Assembly (NCBI GenBank): GCA_023078555.1
Contig: CM041199.1
Coordinates: 7,135,315-7,199,314 of the forward strand
DNA length: 64,000 nucleotides
Direction: 5' to 3'
From: Ulva prolifera
Lineage: Eukaryota; Chlorophyta; Ulvophyceae; Ulvales; Ulvaceae
The position numbers and the translations under genes are program-made. Below the pieces are notes generated by a model. It was not told the DNA's origin and did no database searches. It saw nothing but the letters and a program-made list of their open reading frames with translations. Positions 51,588 through 61,747 of the stretch are shown here, in pieces (within the stretch, counting starts at the first letter, position 1; every line of letters begins with the position of its first letter).

Positions 51588-54315
51588 ATGCGGCGGCAGC
51601 CTCTCAGCTGGACCAGCTGCATGCTCAAGTTCCTGGCCGCGCTGACCTTCATGGCCGCCTTTATGCAGCTGCAGCCCGCTGTCGCCAATACGAATGATGG
51701 GTCTACCACATTTTTTACCACTAGCACTGCTGGTCCTGTCACCAGTACCGCTGGGCCGACCAATTTTGTTGTCACTAGTACGGCTGGTCCCATCACTAGT
51801 ACTGACGGTTCTACTGCTGGTCCTGCCACTAGTACTGCTGGCCCTGCCGCTAGCACTGCTGGTCCTCCAACCGATACTGCTGGTCCTGCAACGAATACTG
51901 CTGGCCCTGTCACTAGTACTGCTGGTCCTGCCACTAGTACTGCTGGCCCTGCCACTAGCACTGCTGGTCCTCCAACCGATACTGCTGGTCCTGCAACGAA
52001 TACTGCTGGCCCTGTCACTAGTACTGCTGGTCCTGCCACTAGTACTGCTGGCCCTGCCACTAGCACTGCTGGTCCTCCAACCGATACTGCTGGTCCTGCA
52101 ACGAATACTGCTGGCCCTGTCACTAGTACTGCTGGTCCGACCACTAGCACTGCTGGCCCTGCCACTAGCACTGCTGGCCCTCCAACCGATACTGCTGGTC
52201 CTGCAACCAATACTGCTGGCCCTGCCACTAGTACTGCTGGACCTGCCACTAGCACCACCTCCGGCGCCGCTGGTCCTCAGACATCCCAGCCTCCACTATC
52301 AGAGGAATCGCTGGACGCCGCCGCGTACACGGTGTCAGAATGCCTCCCCGGCGGTGTTGTCCTCCAGTCCACGGCGCCCAACCCCGCCCTGCCGGCAGTC
52401 GGCAACTTCTTCCTCAACACCGCTGAGTCCATCGGCACGTCCGGCCCGGTGCCGGCATGCACGGACTGCGGCCAGTACGGCGCGGTCATCACGTCCGTGG
52501 GGCAGCCGCGAGCGTGCTCGTTCCGGGCCGCCCCCTGCGTCGAGGTGCAGCTGTCGTTCCGGCCGGCGTGGGCGAGCGAGGTCTTCACTCCGGAGCTGCG
52601 CCAGGTGCTCGGCCTGTTCACAACTGGAGACCTGGTGGTGTCGGACATCGCGAGCACCGGCTGCGGTGGGGGGTCCACGACTGGCGGGGGTACTACGTCC
52701 GGGGGTGGGAGGCGGCTGGCAGGCCACATGCATGGTGCGAGTCCTGTGGTCCCTGAGCAGCCGCTGATCACGCCGCACGTGTGGCACGCATGTGATGATG
52801 CACGAGCATGCATGAAGGACACGTTGATGGGTTTTGCATGTTGTGTTGTACATGACGGCATGATCATTACTTCTCGTAGTACATGATCCCTTGCAATGCG
52901 CAGCGACGCAGCGTTGCCTGCGAGTGCACTGCTTTATAGCGCCCCCAGGTGTTGCTGGGGCAGCTGCATGCAGTGGTCGATACATCTGAGCTCACGAGCG
53001 ACGTCGTCAAACAGCTGCTCAAAAGCGCGCATCCACTGGCTGGGCGTGCCAACTGCTGAAGCAGCAGCACGCCCGCTGCCCGTTGCAACGGCTGCCATTT
53101 AAAATTGAACGTGTACATTTGGCAGTGTTCAGTGTGTTCGGGCTGCGCAACCCCAAACTGCCCTGATCATGCTACACACCCCACATGCATGTACATGTGA
53201 TGCTGCACGCACATGCATGAGCAAACTGCTGTTGATTCATCACGGACATGCATGATGCCATGCTATGTTTCCCTGTAAGAATCTCCACCTTCAGTGCCGC
53301 CTGCGAGCATGCCGCGCCCAGGTATTGGTGTTGCTGGGACAGCATGCACTAGTCGACGGACCTGAGCGATGCTGTCAAACAGCTGTTCAATAGCACCCAT
53401 CCACTTGCTGGGCTCGCCAACTGCTCAAAAAGCCGCTGCATGCCCGATGCCCGTTGCAGGCCGGTCCTCTCACGCTGACTTTGACTGGCTTCACTGCAGC
53501 ATGCTCATCGATATCCCTGATCCGAGAACTGTGGCAGCGCTCGGCCGCTGCCACCGCACCAGCGCCTCCGGTGCTCCTGGCAGCACTGCAGCTGTGGAAG
53601 GACATCGTGGCATTCCAGTGGTATAGCGGCCACATCAATGGATTGCCACAGCCATCGTGCACGTTCACACGTGTACAAAGTGATCTGCTGACTCGGCCAA
53701 CGGCTTCGCTACACGTGCATCGATATCAGTGCCTAGCCAAAAGACTGGTCTGATCAGATGCATTGAGTGAATGCAGGTGCTGCTGGATCCGGGCGCACCC
53801 TTCAGCAGTCCACCACCCCGCCACCCTCATGCATTGGCTGGACATCTGCCACCAGCGACGGCCGCTGCGTGTACTCCAGCTGCTCTGTTGGGACCGGCCT
53901 CACGACGACCCCCAACTGCTTCAACTGCCCCGGCAACGACTGCGACAACGGCTGCGACATCGAGGGCGAACTCTCGGCGGCCGTTCCGGAGAGCGTCCCG
54001 TTCATCTCTGGCTTCACCGACGGCTGCTGCTCGCATGACCACTGCTACTCCAGCACAGCCTTCAGCCAGCGCCAGTGCGACGAGGCCTTCCTGCGGGACA
54101 ACCTCCAAGCCTGCCGAAGCGGGAGCGCAGCCGCGAGGGCGCTCACCTTCCTCCTGACGCCCGAGCCAGCGCGTCTCCTCACAACCTGTGAGACGTACGC
54201 CCATGCATACTTCATCGGCGTCTTCTCGCGTGCCACGAACAGCTACGCACTTGCGCAGCAAGTCACGAGGGACCATGAGCAGAGTGCTGCATGCTCTCCA
54301 CCAGTGCTGCGGTGA
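51588..54315 (+). CDS. Secreted mucin-like PLA2-like protein, paralogue 3
   Basis: Exons 51588-52734 and 53777-54315 give about 561 residues, joined in phase 1 (GTGCGA donor, AATGCAG acceptor). The start MRRQPLSW is followed by a hydrophobic signal FLAALTFMAAF ending near PAVA (about 33). Residues about 45-223 are 7-residue repeats of TAGPATS type, a likely site of dense O-glycosylation. The cysteine domain follows (about 235-350: AAYTVSEC, GNFFLN, CTDCGQYGA, PCVEVQLSFRP). The second exon encodes the PLA2-like part (DGRCVYSSC, NCFNCPGNDCDNGC, GCCSHDHCYSS with His469-Asp470), plus a C-terminal segment (EPARLLTTCETYAHAYF) also seen in the other copies. Secreted or wall-associated. Enzyme activity is inferred from the motif only. 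Confidence 0.8.
51722..52257 (+). repeat. 21-bp coding repeats in 105-bp higher-order units
   Basis: Unit encodes TAGPATS and variants. Five units (STAGPPT/DTAGPAT/NTAGPVT plus two) form a 105-bp block present at least three times. Confidence 0.93.
52945..53463. repeat. Diverged 150-bp direct repeat inside the intron of paralogue 3
   Basis: 52945-53100 and 53313-53463 share GTGTTGCTGGG.CAGC, GTCAAACAGCTG.TCAA and GCCAACTGCT. The offset is about 370 bp. Both lie in the intron 52735-53776. Confidence 0.65.
53607..53651. repeat. Second copy of the 47-bp hairpin element
   Basis: Matches the complement of 26370-26416 at about 40 of 45 positions (GTGGTATAGCGGCCA core); in the intron of paralogue 3. 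Confidence 0.75.
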
Positions 54316-55434
54316 GTGACGTCCGTGGCCACAGGTGGAGCACCTTTGCCTTCAGCTGGATCTCGGAGACACGTCGAGGCAGAGACGCCATGCTGCCTAG
54401 GGGCAACATGGCGCACTAAGGAAGGGGCGCGACGCACACTATATAGTATTCCTTGTCCAGGTTGCCTAGTTTAGTTGCCTAGATTGGCGTTTCTGGTGCT
54501 GCGGGGGTACCCGGTTCCCCACTCACATATCCTCCTTGTCTTCCAATTGGAATTTAAATTGTTCATGGCTGTAGCTGGGCCTTGATGATCGATGTATCTG
54601 GCATCTAAATACCGATCAGGTGGTTTATATGCAAGCAGCACATGTGAGACAGCCTTCACGTTTACACACGTGAGGTTTGTGTGTGTTAATTGCGTGGGTG
54701 TCTGGGTGTGTAGTACACTGTGTACTTGATCTGCTTGCTGCTTTCGGGGTGCTGCCCGCGTCCCCACCTTTGTCTGTGTAACACACGTGTGCTCTCGAGC
54801 CATATGCCCGGTGGGCCAGATACCAGAGGCGACCGCCCGGTGCACCGGGGGCTCTTGGGCCGCACCCCTGGCAACTATATATACCAGCAGCTATACCGCC
54901 TCCAGGTTGAGGTTGCGCAGTGTGCCATGGGAGCTGTGGCTACTCTGCCCTTCTGAGGTTGGTGTCCTTCATTGTTGGAGCGCGCACTCAGCCAATCGCA
55001 AATAACCGCAATGCTGGTCAGCTGCTACAGCGCACCGCCGCTAGCATGCAGGCTGCCAATAGCATGCAGGCTGCCATTGCGTCAGTGATCTACTGGACCA
55101 CTGCATGTGGCCCAACATGTGTCAACTGACTGACTGGGCCAGCTGCGAGCTGCCACCTAGGTTCACGAGTGGCATCATGCAGAGCACAGCCACGGGATGC
55201 TACTCTCGCAGGTAGCATAGCAGATTTGGAGTCAGTTTGTTGATCCGAGGGAGTCCCGGAAAAACCGCTATCACATGAACAGGTGGCATGAGCGAATACA
55301 TGCGACAGAGATGAGATGGACAGTGTCAGGGTGCACATAGTAACAACCGATTGTGGCTGCCGGCTGGCATTTGGAGGGTGTACATGAACACATGTTAACA
55401 TGTTCAATTGAAGTTCTCAATCACTCTCTAACAT
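54316..55434. other. Downstream region of paralogue 3, no supported gene
   Basis: 54665-54787 is the right end of a TGTAACAC-ended repeat (TTTGTCTGTGTAACACAC). Otherwise nothing recognised. Confidence 0.5.
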
Positions 55435-56045
55435 GTGTTAAAAGGACGAAGCAAGCAAGGCAGCACCGCAAGGCAGGTAGCACCGCGAGCAACAACCAGG
55501 GGAACTAGGGAACTGCACACCACGCGACAAGCCAGACAAGCCACACGCAGCACATATGAACACACCCACACATGAACACACTCACGCAACGTCAGCACCC
55601 CAGCACCCGCGCCGGCCATAGCCACACAGCCACACACACGACCACGCCCATGGTGCACGTGTGTTACAAAGGAAAAAGCCCGTGGTGTGCGGTTCCCCTG
55701 GTGAAAAAGCCCGTGGTGTGCGGTTCCCCTGGTTGTTGCTGGCGATGCCACCTGCCTTGCTTGCTTTGTTCATGTAACACACACGACCTCACCCACCCAG
55801 CAACACACACAAAACTCCCACCCAACACCCACAATTGCAAGCACACCCACACGCCCACCCCCACCCGCACCCGGCCCACCAGCCAGGCGCAAGAGCCCCG
55901 AAAGCACATGCAGCCAAGGCCGCCGAGCACAGAAACAGCGAAACCCCAACAACAACCCCCGCCCCGGGGAGGCCCCCGCCTCCCCCAGCACAAGCCCCCT
56001 CCGCCCATCTAGCCCCTGCACACCACCCCGCCCACCCGCGAACAC
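55435..56045 (-). repeat. GC-rich TGTAACAC-ended repeat with a nested 124-bp inverted-end element
   Basis: Starts GTGTTAAAAGGACGAAGC. At 55661-55784 a 124-bp piece has inverted ends GTGTTACAAAGGAAAAAGC and GCTTTGTTCATGTAACAC. The body to 56045 (GAGCCCCGAAAGCACA) matches 57843-58090 and the complement of 58845-59336. Confidence 0.7.
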
Positions 56046-56490
56046 ATACCCTCTCAGACATGTGTAGCCTGATCAGCACAATGAGCCTTTTGAGGGCTGC
56101 AGCTGTGCGCCACGCTGGCAGTACACACGGGGTTGCGGAATGCTAGGCCATGGCCACAGGAAAATGGCAGGGGATTAACAATGGGATCGACATGTGCTGT
56201 GTTCATCTCAGTCAGCATGGGAATGAAGCTAGCCTCAGAATCAGACACCGTGGCACTCTTCGCCTTACCATCATGAAGGGCCACAATGATGATCCATCAC
56301 AGCCACAATGTATTCTCTGTGAGCCTTGATGATGATCCATCGCAGCCACAAGCCATCCTCTGTCAGAATTTATCATGCATCGGTATCTGATGTCATGATA
56401 TCTGGGCGTGCTTGCTTGCTTGCTTCAGCGTGCAGCGTGTGGACGATTGCGCTTAAGCACAAAGCGTGTTTTGACATCAAGCCATACTAT

Positions 56491-56618
56491 ACTTTGCAAT
56501 CATGATATTGAATGTGGCAAGAGTTCTGAATCATATGTGGCAAAGATATAGTATACTTTGCAATCATGATATTGAATGTGGCAAGAGTTCTGAATCATAT
56601 GTGGCAAAGACAGGCAAC
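56491..56618. repeat. 64-bp tandem duplication
   Basis: Two copies of ACTTTGCAATCATGATATTG... ending in ATATGTGGCAAAGA. A diverged single relative lies at about 58645-58725. Confidence 0.88.
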
Positions 56619-56709
56619 CATGTGATGCAGAGGACTCCGGTGCAGACGAAATCAGGCAGGCACATCAGGCTTGCTGGTAGCACACTACGGCTTGGGCCAA
56701 GTGTACGTG

Positions 56710-57230
56710 TACATCTGTGCATGCGCATGAGACTGCCTCCTTGTGCACAGCAGCAATCTTCTCAGTGAAGTTTTCACCGGCGGCTGACGCACGCGGCGTC
56801 ACTCCAAGCAAGGTCACACCGTTACAAAGGAGGGACATCCCATTCACACTCGCCGAGGCTACCGGTGGCTTCGAGCTCATGCATCGAGTCGTTGAGGCGT
56901 GCATCCCTTGAACTTCAACATGCTGCGACCTCGAGTTCGACTGCACGCAGACACGTATTTATATGCATATAACGTATGTGGCAGCTCTCGTATGATCTTC
57001 CCAGCGCTACGCACTGTGCAGTTGCGCGAGAAAGCCTTTATAGCTGTGGCGCCAAATGCATTGCAGCTGCATCTCGAGATAGGATTCGAACTCCCTGGAT
57101 TTCGGAGGCTGGCGCAGGGATATCAACGGCTGTGCTATCTGCAGTGTCATTCCGGCTGCACCCTCCGGAGGCCCCACGACTTTTCGAGGCACTGCAACTG
57201 CCAGTGGCGTGACGCCACAGTATATATACA
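56710..57230. repeat. Segmental duplicate of 59690-60190
   Basis: Shared blocks: GTGCACAGCAGCAATCTTCT, CTCGCCGAGGCTACCGGTGG, ACTGTGCAGTTGCGCGAG, TATCAACGGCTG. No clear coding frame is kept between copies. Confidence 0.75.
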
Positions 57231-57335
57231 CTGTAGCTTGTGACTGTAGCTTATGACTCATAACACAGCCAATACTGTTGCCAGCGAGACACCCCAGCTG
57301 AGCTCACAAGTGTATCGTGCACTTGGCCTGAGGAG

Positions 57336-57401
57336 ACTCCACGATCGATCGCCGATATCATATGATAAACTCCACGATCGATCGCCGATATCATATGATA
57401 T
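57336..57401. repeat. 33-bp tandem duplication rich in palindromes
   Basis: Unit ACTCCACGATCGATCGCCG... ending ATATCATATGATA. Confidence 0.85.
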
Positions 57402-57842
57402 CGCCGATATCGCCAGTGCACCCCAGGCCTCCATATGGTACATGTGACACCTGCCGGAGTATGAGCGAGGCCAATTCCTGCGACCAGGGAACACACACGG
57501 TGACCACTTCGACCCAGCACGCTGCATGCGTATCCCGCGGTAGCTGCCGCATGCATGCCTTACATGCATGACTCACCTCTTCACGTTCCATCCACATCTA
57601 CCTGCCACCTCGCAGCCGCCACCTCTGTCACAAAGCTAACGTAATTACGGAAACAGAGTTACGTTAACTCACAGGCAGGAACGCCTGGCCATGGTGTGCT
57701 GCCCCATGGCACACCGCCAAGGCTGCTGCTGTCGAGGGATGCAAATTACAACACTTGTCAAGCTGCAACAGCATCGTCAACAGCACCACTCAATTCAGCC
57801 ATGTCTTTTCAAGTGACACAAATTTAATCAGAGCACACAAGT

Positions 57843-58090
57843 CCCCCACCCTACACCCACAAGTACACCCACACGCCCACCCCAACTCGCACCCCGCCCA
57901 TCAGCCAGGCGCAAGAGCCCCGAAAGCACATCCAGCCGAGGCTGCAAAGCCAAAAAGTAACGAGACCCCAACAACAAACCCCACCCCGGGGAGGCCCCTG
58001 CCCTCCCCCAGCATATCCCACCCCGCCCAGCCCCCGCGCACAACCCCGCCCACCCGCAAACCCTGACCCCCGACCCCCAAAGTCCAGCCC
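57843..58090 (-). repeat. GC-rich TGTAACAC-family repeat lacking the common end
   Basis: Body matches 55800-56045. The TGTAACAC end itself is absent, so it is truncated at that side. Confidence 0.65.
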
Positions 58091-58844
58091 AGCCTGCCCC
58101 AACGCCCCGGTCGCGCCCCGACGGCGGGCCGCACGTAAACGCACGGCAAAGACAGCGTTAAAGCGCGGCATGCCAGGGTCACCACCAAAGCGAACGAGGC
58201 CGCGGGCGCACGCAGCGACCGCCCAACAGGAGCCCTGACATGCATGCATGCGTGTGCCACACGGTGTTCTTGTCAACTTGGTGCCACGGGATGCTAGGCC
58301 ACAGCAGAATTTCACAGATTCACCTGGCGTGGGTTTGCTGCTGCAGTGTGTGAAAGATTAATTGATGAAGGTCTCGATTGGCAGCAATTCTTTTTGTGAA
58401 TGTATGTCCGCGCCCGCCCTGCGCTCACTCTTCTGTAACTTATCTTAGTGACCATGGACATCAAGTTGGACTCAGCAACAGCCAAGCTTCGCCTTTCGAT
58501 GATGATGGACCATGATGATGATTCATCAAAGCCTCGATGCATGCTCTGCAGACATGTAAATGTGTCTCATGAGCATGCATATAATATTGCAATATTAACA
58601 TGTGGGTGTGCATCATGTATTCAAGCACATTTTAATTTGACTTTAAAGCGGTATTTGACATCAAGCTCTCTAAAGAGCTCAGTTTGGATTGTGTCAAACC
58701 TTCTGCACCATATGTGGCAAAGATCCTTCTAGAGAGGCATCAATGTAAAGTAAAGTAAAGTAAATCTGAATTTACTGATCCGTATCCTGTTGGACATTGA
58801 CAACTCCGAATTAACGGGACCACATATGCCACGCCTTCCCCGTG
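58091..58844. other. Stretch without a supported gene
   Basis: Contains (GTAAA)-type short repeats at 58746-58764 and a relative of the 64-bp repeat. No gene seen. Confidence 0.45.
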
Positions 58845-59336
58845 CGCCTGTGTGTGGCCCGCCGTTGGGGCGTGGCCGGGTGGTTTGGGCGGGCTGGGCT
58901 GGCCTCTGGGGCCCGGGGTTGCGGGTGTGGGTTTGCGGGCGGGCGGGGTGGTGTGCGCGGGCTGGGGTTGGGGGGTTGTGCTGGGGGAGGCGGGGTTGGG
59001 GGGTTGTGCTGGGGGAGGCGGGGGCCTCCCCGGGCTGGGCCTCCCCGGGGGTTGTTGCGGTCTCGCTGTTTGTTTGCTGGGCGGCCTTGGCTGTTTGTGC
59101 TTCCGGGGCTCGTGCGCCTTGCTGTTGGGCGGGGTTCGGGTGGGGATGGGCGTGTGGGCATGGGCGTGTGTGTGGTTGTGTGGCCGTGTCGCTGTGTCCG
59201 GCGCGGGTGCTGCCGTTGCGTGGGTGTTTTGGTGTGCGCTTCGTGTGGCTTGCTGCGTGGTGTGCGTTTCCCCTGCTTCTTGCTTGCGGTGCTACCTGCA
59301 GGGCCCATGCCTCGCTTGCTTTGTCCTTGTAACACA
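58845..59336 (+). repeat. GC-rich TGTAACAC-ended repeat, most complete copy
   Basis: Nearly 490 bp from GTGTGTGGCCCGCCGTTGG to GCTTTGTCCTTGTAACACA. Includes a 28-bp tandem duplicate at about 58965-59021. Long open frames lack support. Confidence 0.75.
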
Positions 59337-59362
59337 TATGCCGAAGGGGTAAACCACCTGGA

Positions 59363-59525
59363 CACCCCCCTCAGACGACCGTACGCAACTCACAGGGCCT
59401 CCTCCTGTGCTAAGCGAGGTGGTCACATACGGCCGTTTCAATTCCCCAAAGCGCACGCAGAATCGAACCCACGACCTCCCGAAACGGATCCGGAGGGGGT
59501 AGCTTTTAATCCGTCCTCAACCCAT
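59363..59525 (-). mobile_element. tRNA-like (SINE-type) repeat, copy 2
   Basis: On the minus strand: a D-arm-like GTCC AATGGGTTGA GGAC, then about 45 bp later a B-box-like GTGGGTTCGATTCTG, then about 100 bp shared with 26782-26900. Acceptor and anticodon stems do not form, so it is not a working tRNA gene. An inverted TGTAACAC end lies on each side (59336 and 59653). Confidence 0.5.
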
Positions 59526-59689
59526 TGGACCCATGTGATGAAAAGCACATCGCGATCGATGCCATCGCGATGCCATCGCAGTGCACATGGACGCAGGCAT
59601 GCCCCATGGACAGCAGCAGCTTGCGGCATGGGCCAAGTCCACATTCAGATCTGTGTTACAAGGACAAACATTCAGATCTGTGCATGTGA

Positions 59690-60190
59690 CTGGCTGATTG
59701 TGCACAGCAGCAATCTTCTCATCGGCATTGGCGCACGCGGCTCCGCGCCAAGCGAGCTCACACTGCTACAGCCGACGACCTATCCACACCTATCCACAGT
59801 GATTATCCACAGTGATTATTTTCTCCCGTTCACTCTTTTGTAATCACTCGCCGAGGCTACCGGTGGCGACGAGCTCATGCATTCGTTCTATGAGCGTCCC
59901 ATGGACTTCACCGTGCTCCGATTGTGAAATCGACTGAACGCAAACACGTATATACGTGGAAGCGGTCATATGATCTGCCTAGCGCTGCGCACTGTGCAGT
60001 TGCGCGAGGAAGCCTTGATAGCTGTGGCAGCCGCATCTCGAGGTAGGTATCTCCTAGGACTCGGACTCCCCGAATCTCGGAGGCAGCCGCAGGAGTATCA
60101 ACGGCTGCGCTGTCTACAGTGCCATTCCGGCCCTCGTGACTGCGCCCTCCCACGAATCTTCCTGACGCTGCATCGGGCGTGAAGGCATCA
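59690..60190. repeat. Segmental duplicate of 56710-57230
   Basis: Same block order. It differs by a piece at about 59775-59843 that ends with the last 25 bp of the 60-bp family (TTCTCCCGTTCACTCTTTTGTAA region). Confidence 0.75.
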
Positions 60191-60554
60191 GAGGAGCTCA
60201 TTCTCTGCGGTTGCTCGAGCTCGGTACGCTTCACTACTACTGTTCAGGTCTGGTACCATATGCATGTGTCGAACGCTTGCGCGACTGCGAAAACTACAAA
60301 CGCGCAACGGTACGGCAGTGCAGCACAAAAGACTGATCATGCCCAGGCAAAAGGAACACATAAATTCACGAAGAAGCCTCACTTACCGGTGCGGTGTCTT
60401 GTAATAGAGGCACATGCGTATGCGTACAAAACACAAGCTTAAGGGCCCCACAGGCAGCACAACCGCGGTGGCCATGACGCCAGGATCCATGCGAGACAGA
60501 TTTGATGTTTAGGATTTACAATATACCGGTAGCTTTGGCCGCGCACGATCACAC

Positions 60555-60664
60555 TGCCGTGACACATCCCGCAAAGCAATATTGCAGATGTTGAGGGAAG
60601 TGTCACGGCAGTGGTCAACCAGCTGATGAACAGAATAGCTATTCCAGCTAGACTAGCTATTCTG
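60555..60664. repeat. Two adjacent inverted repeats
   Basis: TGCCGTGACAC/GTGTCACGGCA at 60555-60610 (34-nt loop) and CAGAATAGCTA/TAGCTATTCTG at 60631-60664 (12-nt loop). They lie just before a 60-bp-family copy. Confidence 0.85.
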
Positions 60665-60690
60665 TTGTGTGTGTGTGAGTGTATGTTGCT

Positions 60691-60748
60691 GTTGATTCGG
60701 ATGAGATTCGGTTTCAGTTTTTGTTTTCTCCCGTTCACTCTTTTGTAA
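60691..60748 (+). repeat. 60-bp family, full copy
   Basis: GTTGATTCGGATGAGATTCGG ... GTTCACTCTTTTGTAA. Confidence 0.87.
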
Positions 60749-61024
60749 ACGCTATTCTGTTCATCTGTAGCATCATCCAGATGATGGTACAAATATGCAT
60801 ACGCCTGTATACGCCTGCAGCGTTGGCCTTGCATTGCACGTACCGTATGTGACTGCAAATTTTAAACAGCTGCATTCCGCATTTCGGCCGAATCATTAGT
60901 AGAGGCTCTACTGGACTTGACACAGACAATCGCAGCAAAAGATTCCAAGTCTCTTCAATTAAAGAATCCCGAAGCAACAGCCACACGCACACTAGCTGCC
61001 ACACTGCCACACAGAGCACGCACA

Positions 61025-61167
61025 CACATCGTGTGGGTGTGTTGGTATGTTCTGCGTGATGCTGGTAGCGTGGGTGTGCGGTTCCGTTTCCCGGGGTGTG
61101 CGGTTCCGGGGCCCTGGTTGGTGCCCGGGGCGCTACTTGTTTTCCTTGCTTTGTCCTTCTAACACAC
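61025..61167 (+). repeat. TGTAACAC-family repeat, short GC-rich type
   Basis: Ends GCTTTGTCCTTCTAACACAC (one change in the end) followed by AGCACGGCAC. Confidence 0.7.
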
Positions 61168-61175
61168 AGCACGGC

Positions 61176-61747
61176 ACGCTCCGGCCTGAGCGGTGGGTGC
61201 CCCTCGGGCGCCCCGTCCGCTTGACGCCACCAGCCTGTGGCCTCTGACTCCGGCTGGGCCGGGTCCGCTGGGTGTGCGGGATGCCTTCGTCGGCATGTGC
61301 AGGGACTGCGGAGACGGCTTGGGCGCTGCATTGTCCTCGGTGCGGTGCGGCGTGGGCCGGCGAGGCTGCGCGGCGGTGTGCCGGGCTGGCGTGGTGTGCT
61401 GTGGCTGTGTGGGGTGGGGGTGGGTCTTGGGGCTGGGGTGGCCCCCGGCAATCAGGCGGCCGTGATGGGCGGCCTCAGGCAGCGGTGTGTTGGCTTTGGC
61501 CCTGTCGTATGGCGGCGGGCGTTATGGTGTTGGTGGTTGTGATGTTGTGTGTTGGCCGTGGGGTCTGTGCGTGCGTGTGTGGGTTTGGGTTTGTGGGTGT
61601 GTGGGTGTGTGCTTGGCGGTCTGCGGATCTGTGTCTTTTGCTGCGCCGGTGATGGGTGAGATGAGCGTGGATGTCTTGGTGTTTGCTTTGTCTGCTTGCT
61701 ACTTTCGCGGTGCTGCCCGCCTCGCTGCCTTTGTCCTTGTAACACAC
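61176..61747 (+). repeat. G/T-rich TGTAACAC-ended repeat, full-length copy
   Basis: Aligns with 29310-29900 throughout. AACACACAGCACGGCAC lies at both sides (about 61159 and 61741), a possible target duplication or tandem join with the element before it. Confidence 0.85.

Larger units (their letters stand above)
56046..57842. other. Stretch without a supported gene
   Basis: Holds a 64-bp tandem duplication (56491-56618), a 33-bp duplication (57336-57401) and one half of a segmental duplicate (56710-57230). Confidence 0.5.

Noticed and set aside
57060-57100. Possible tRNA on the minus strand (AGTTCGAATCC box)
   Set aside because: No A box, no acceptor or anticodon stem; the paralogous copy at about 60050 does not keep the box.
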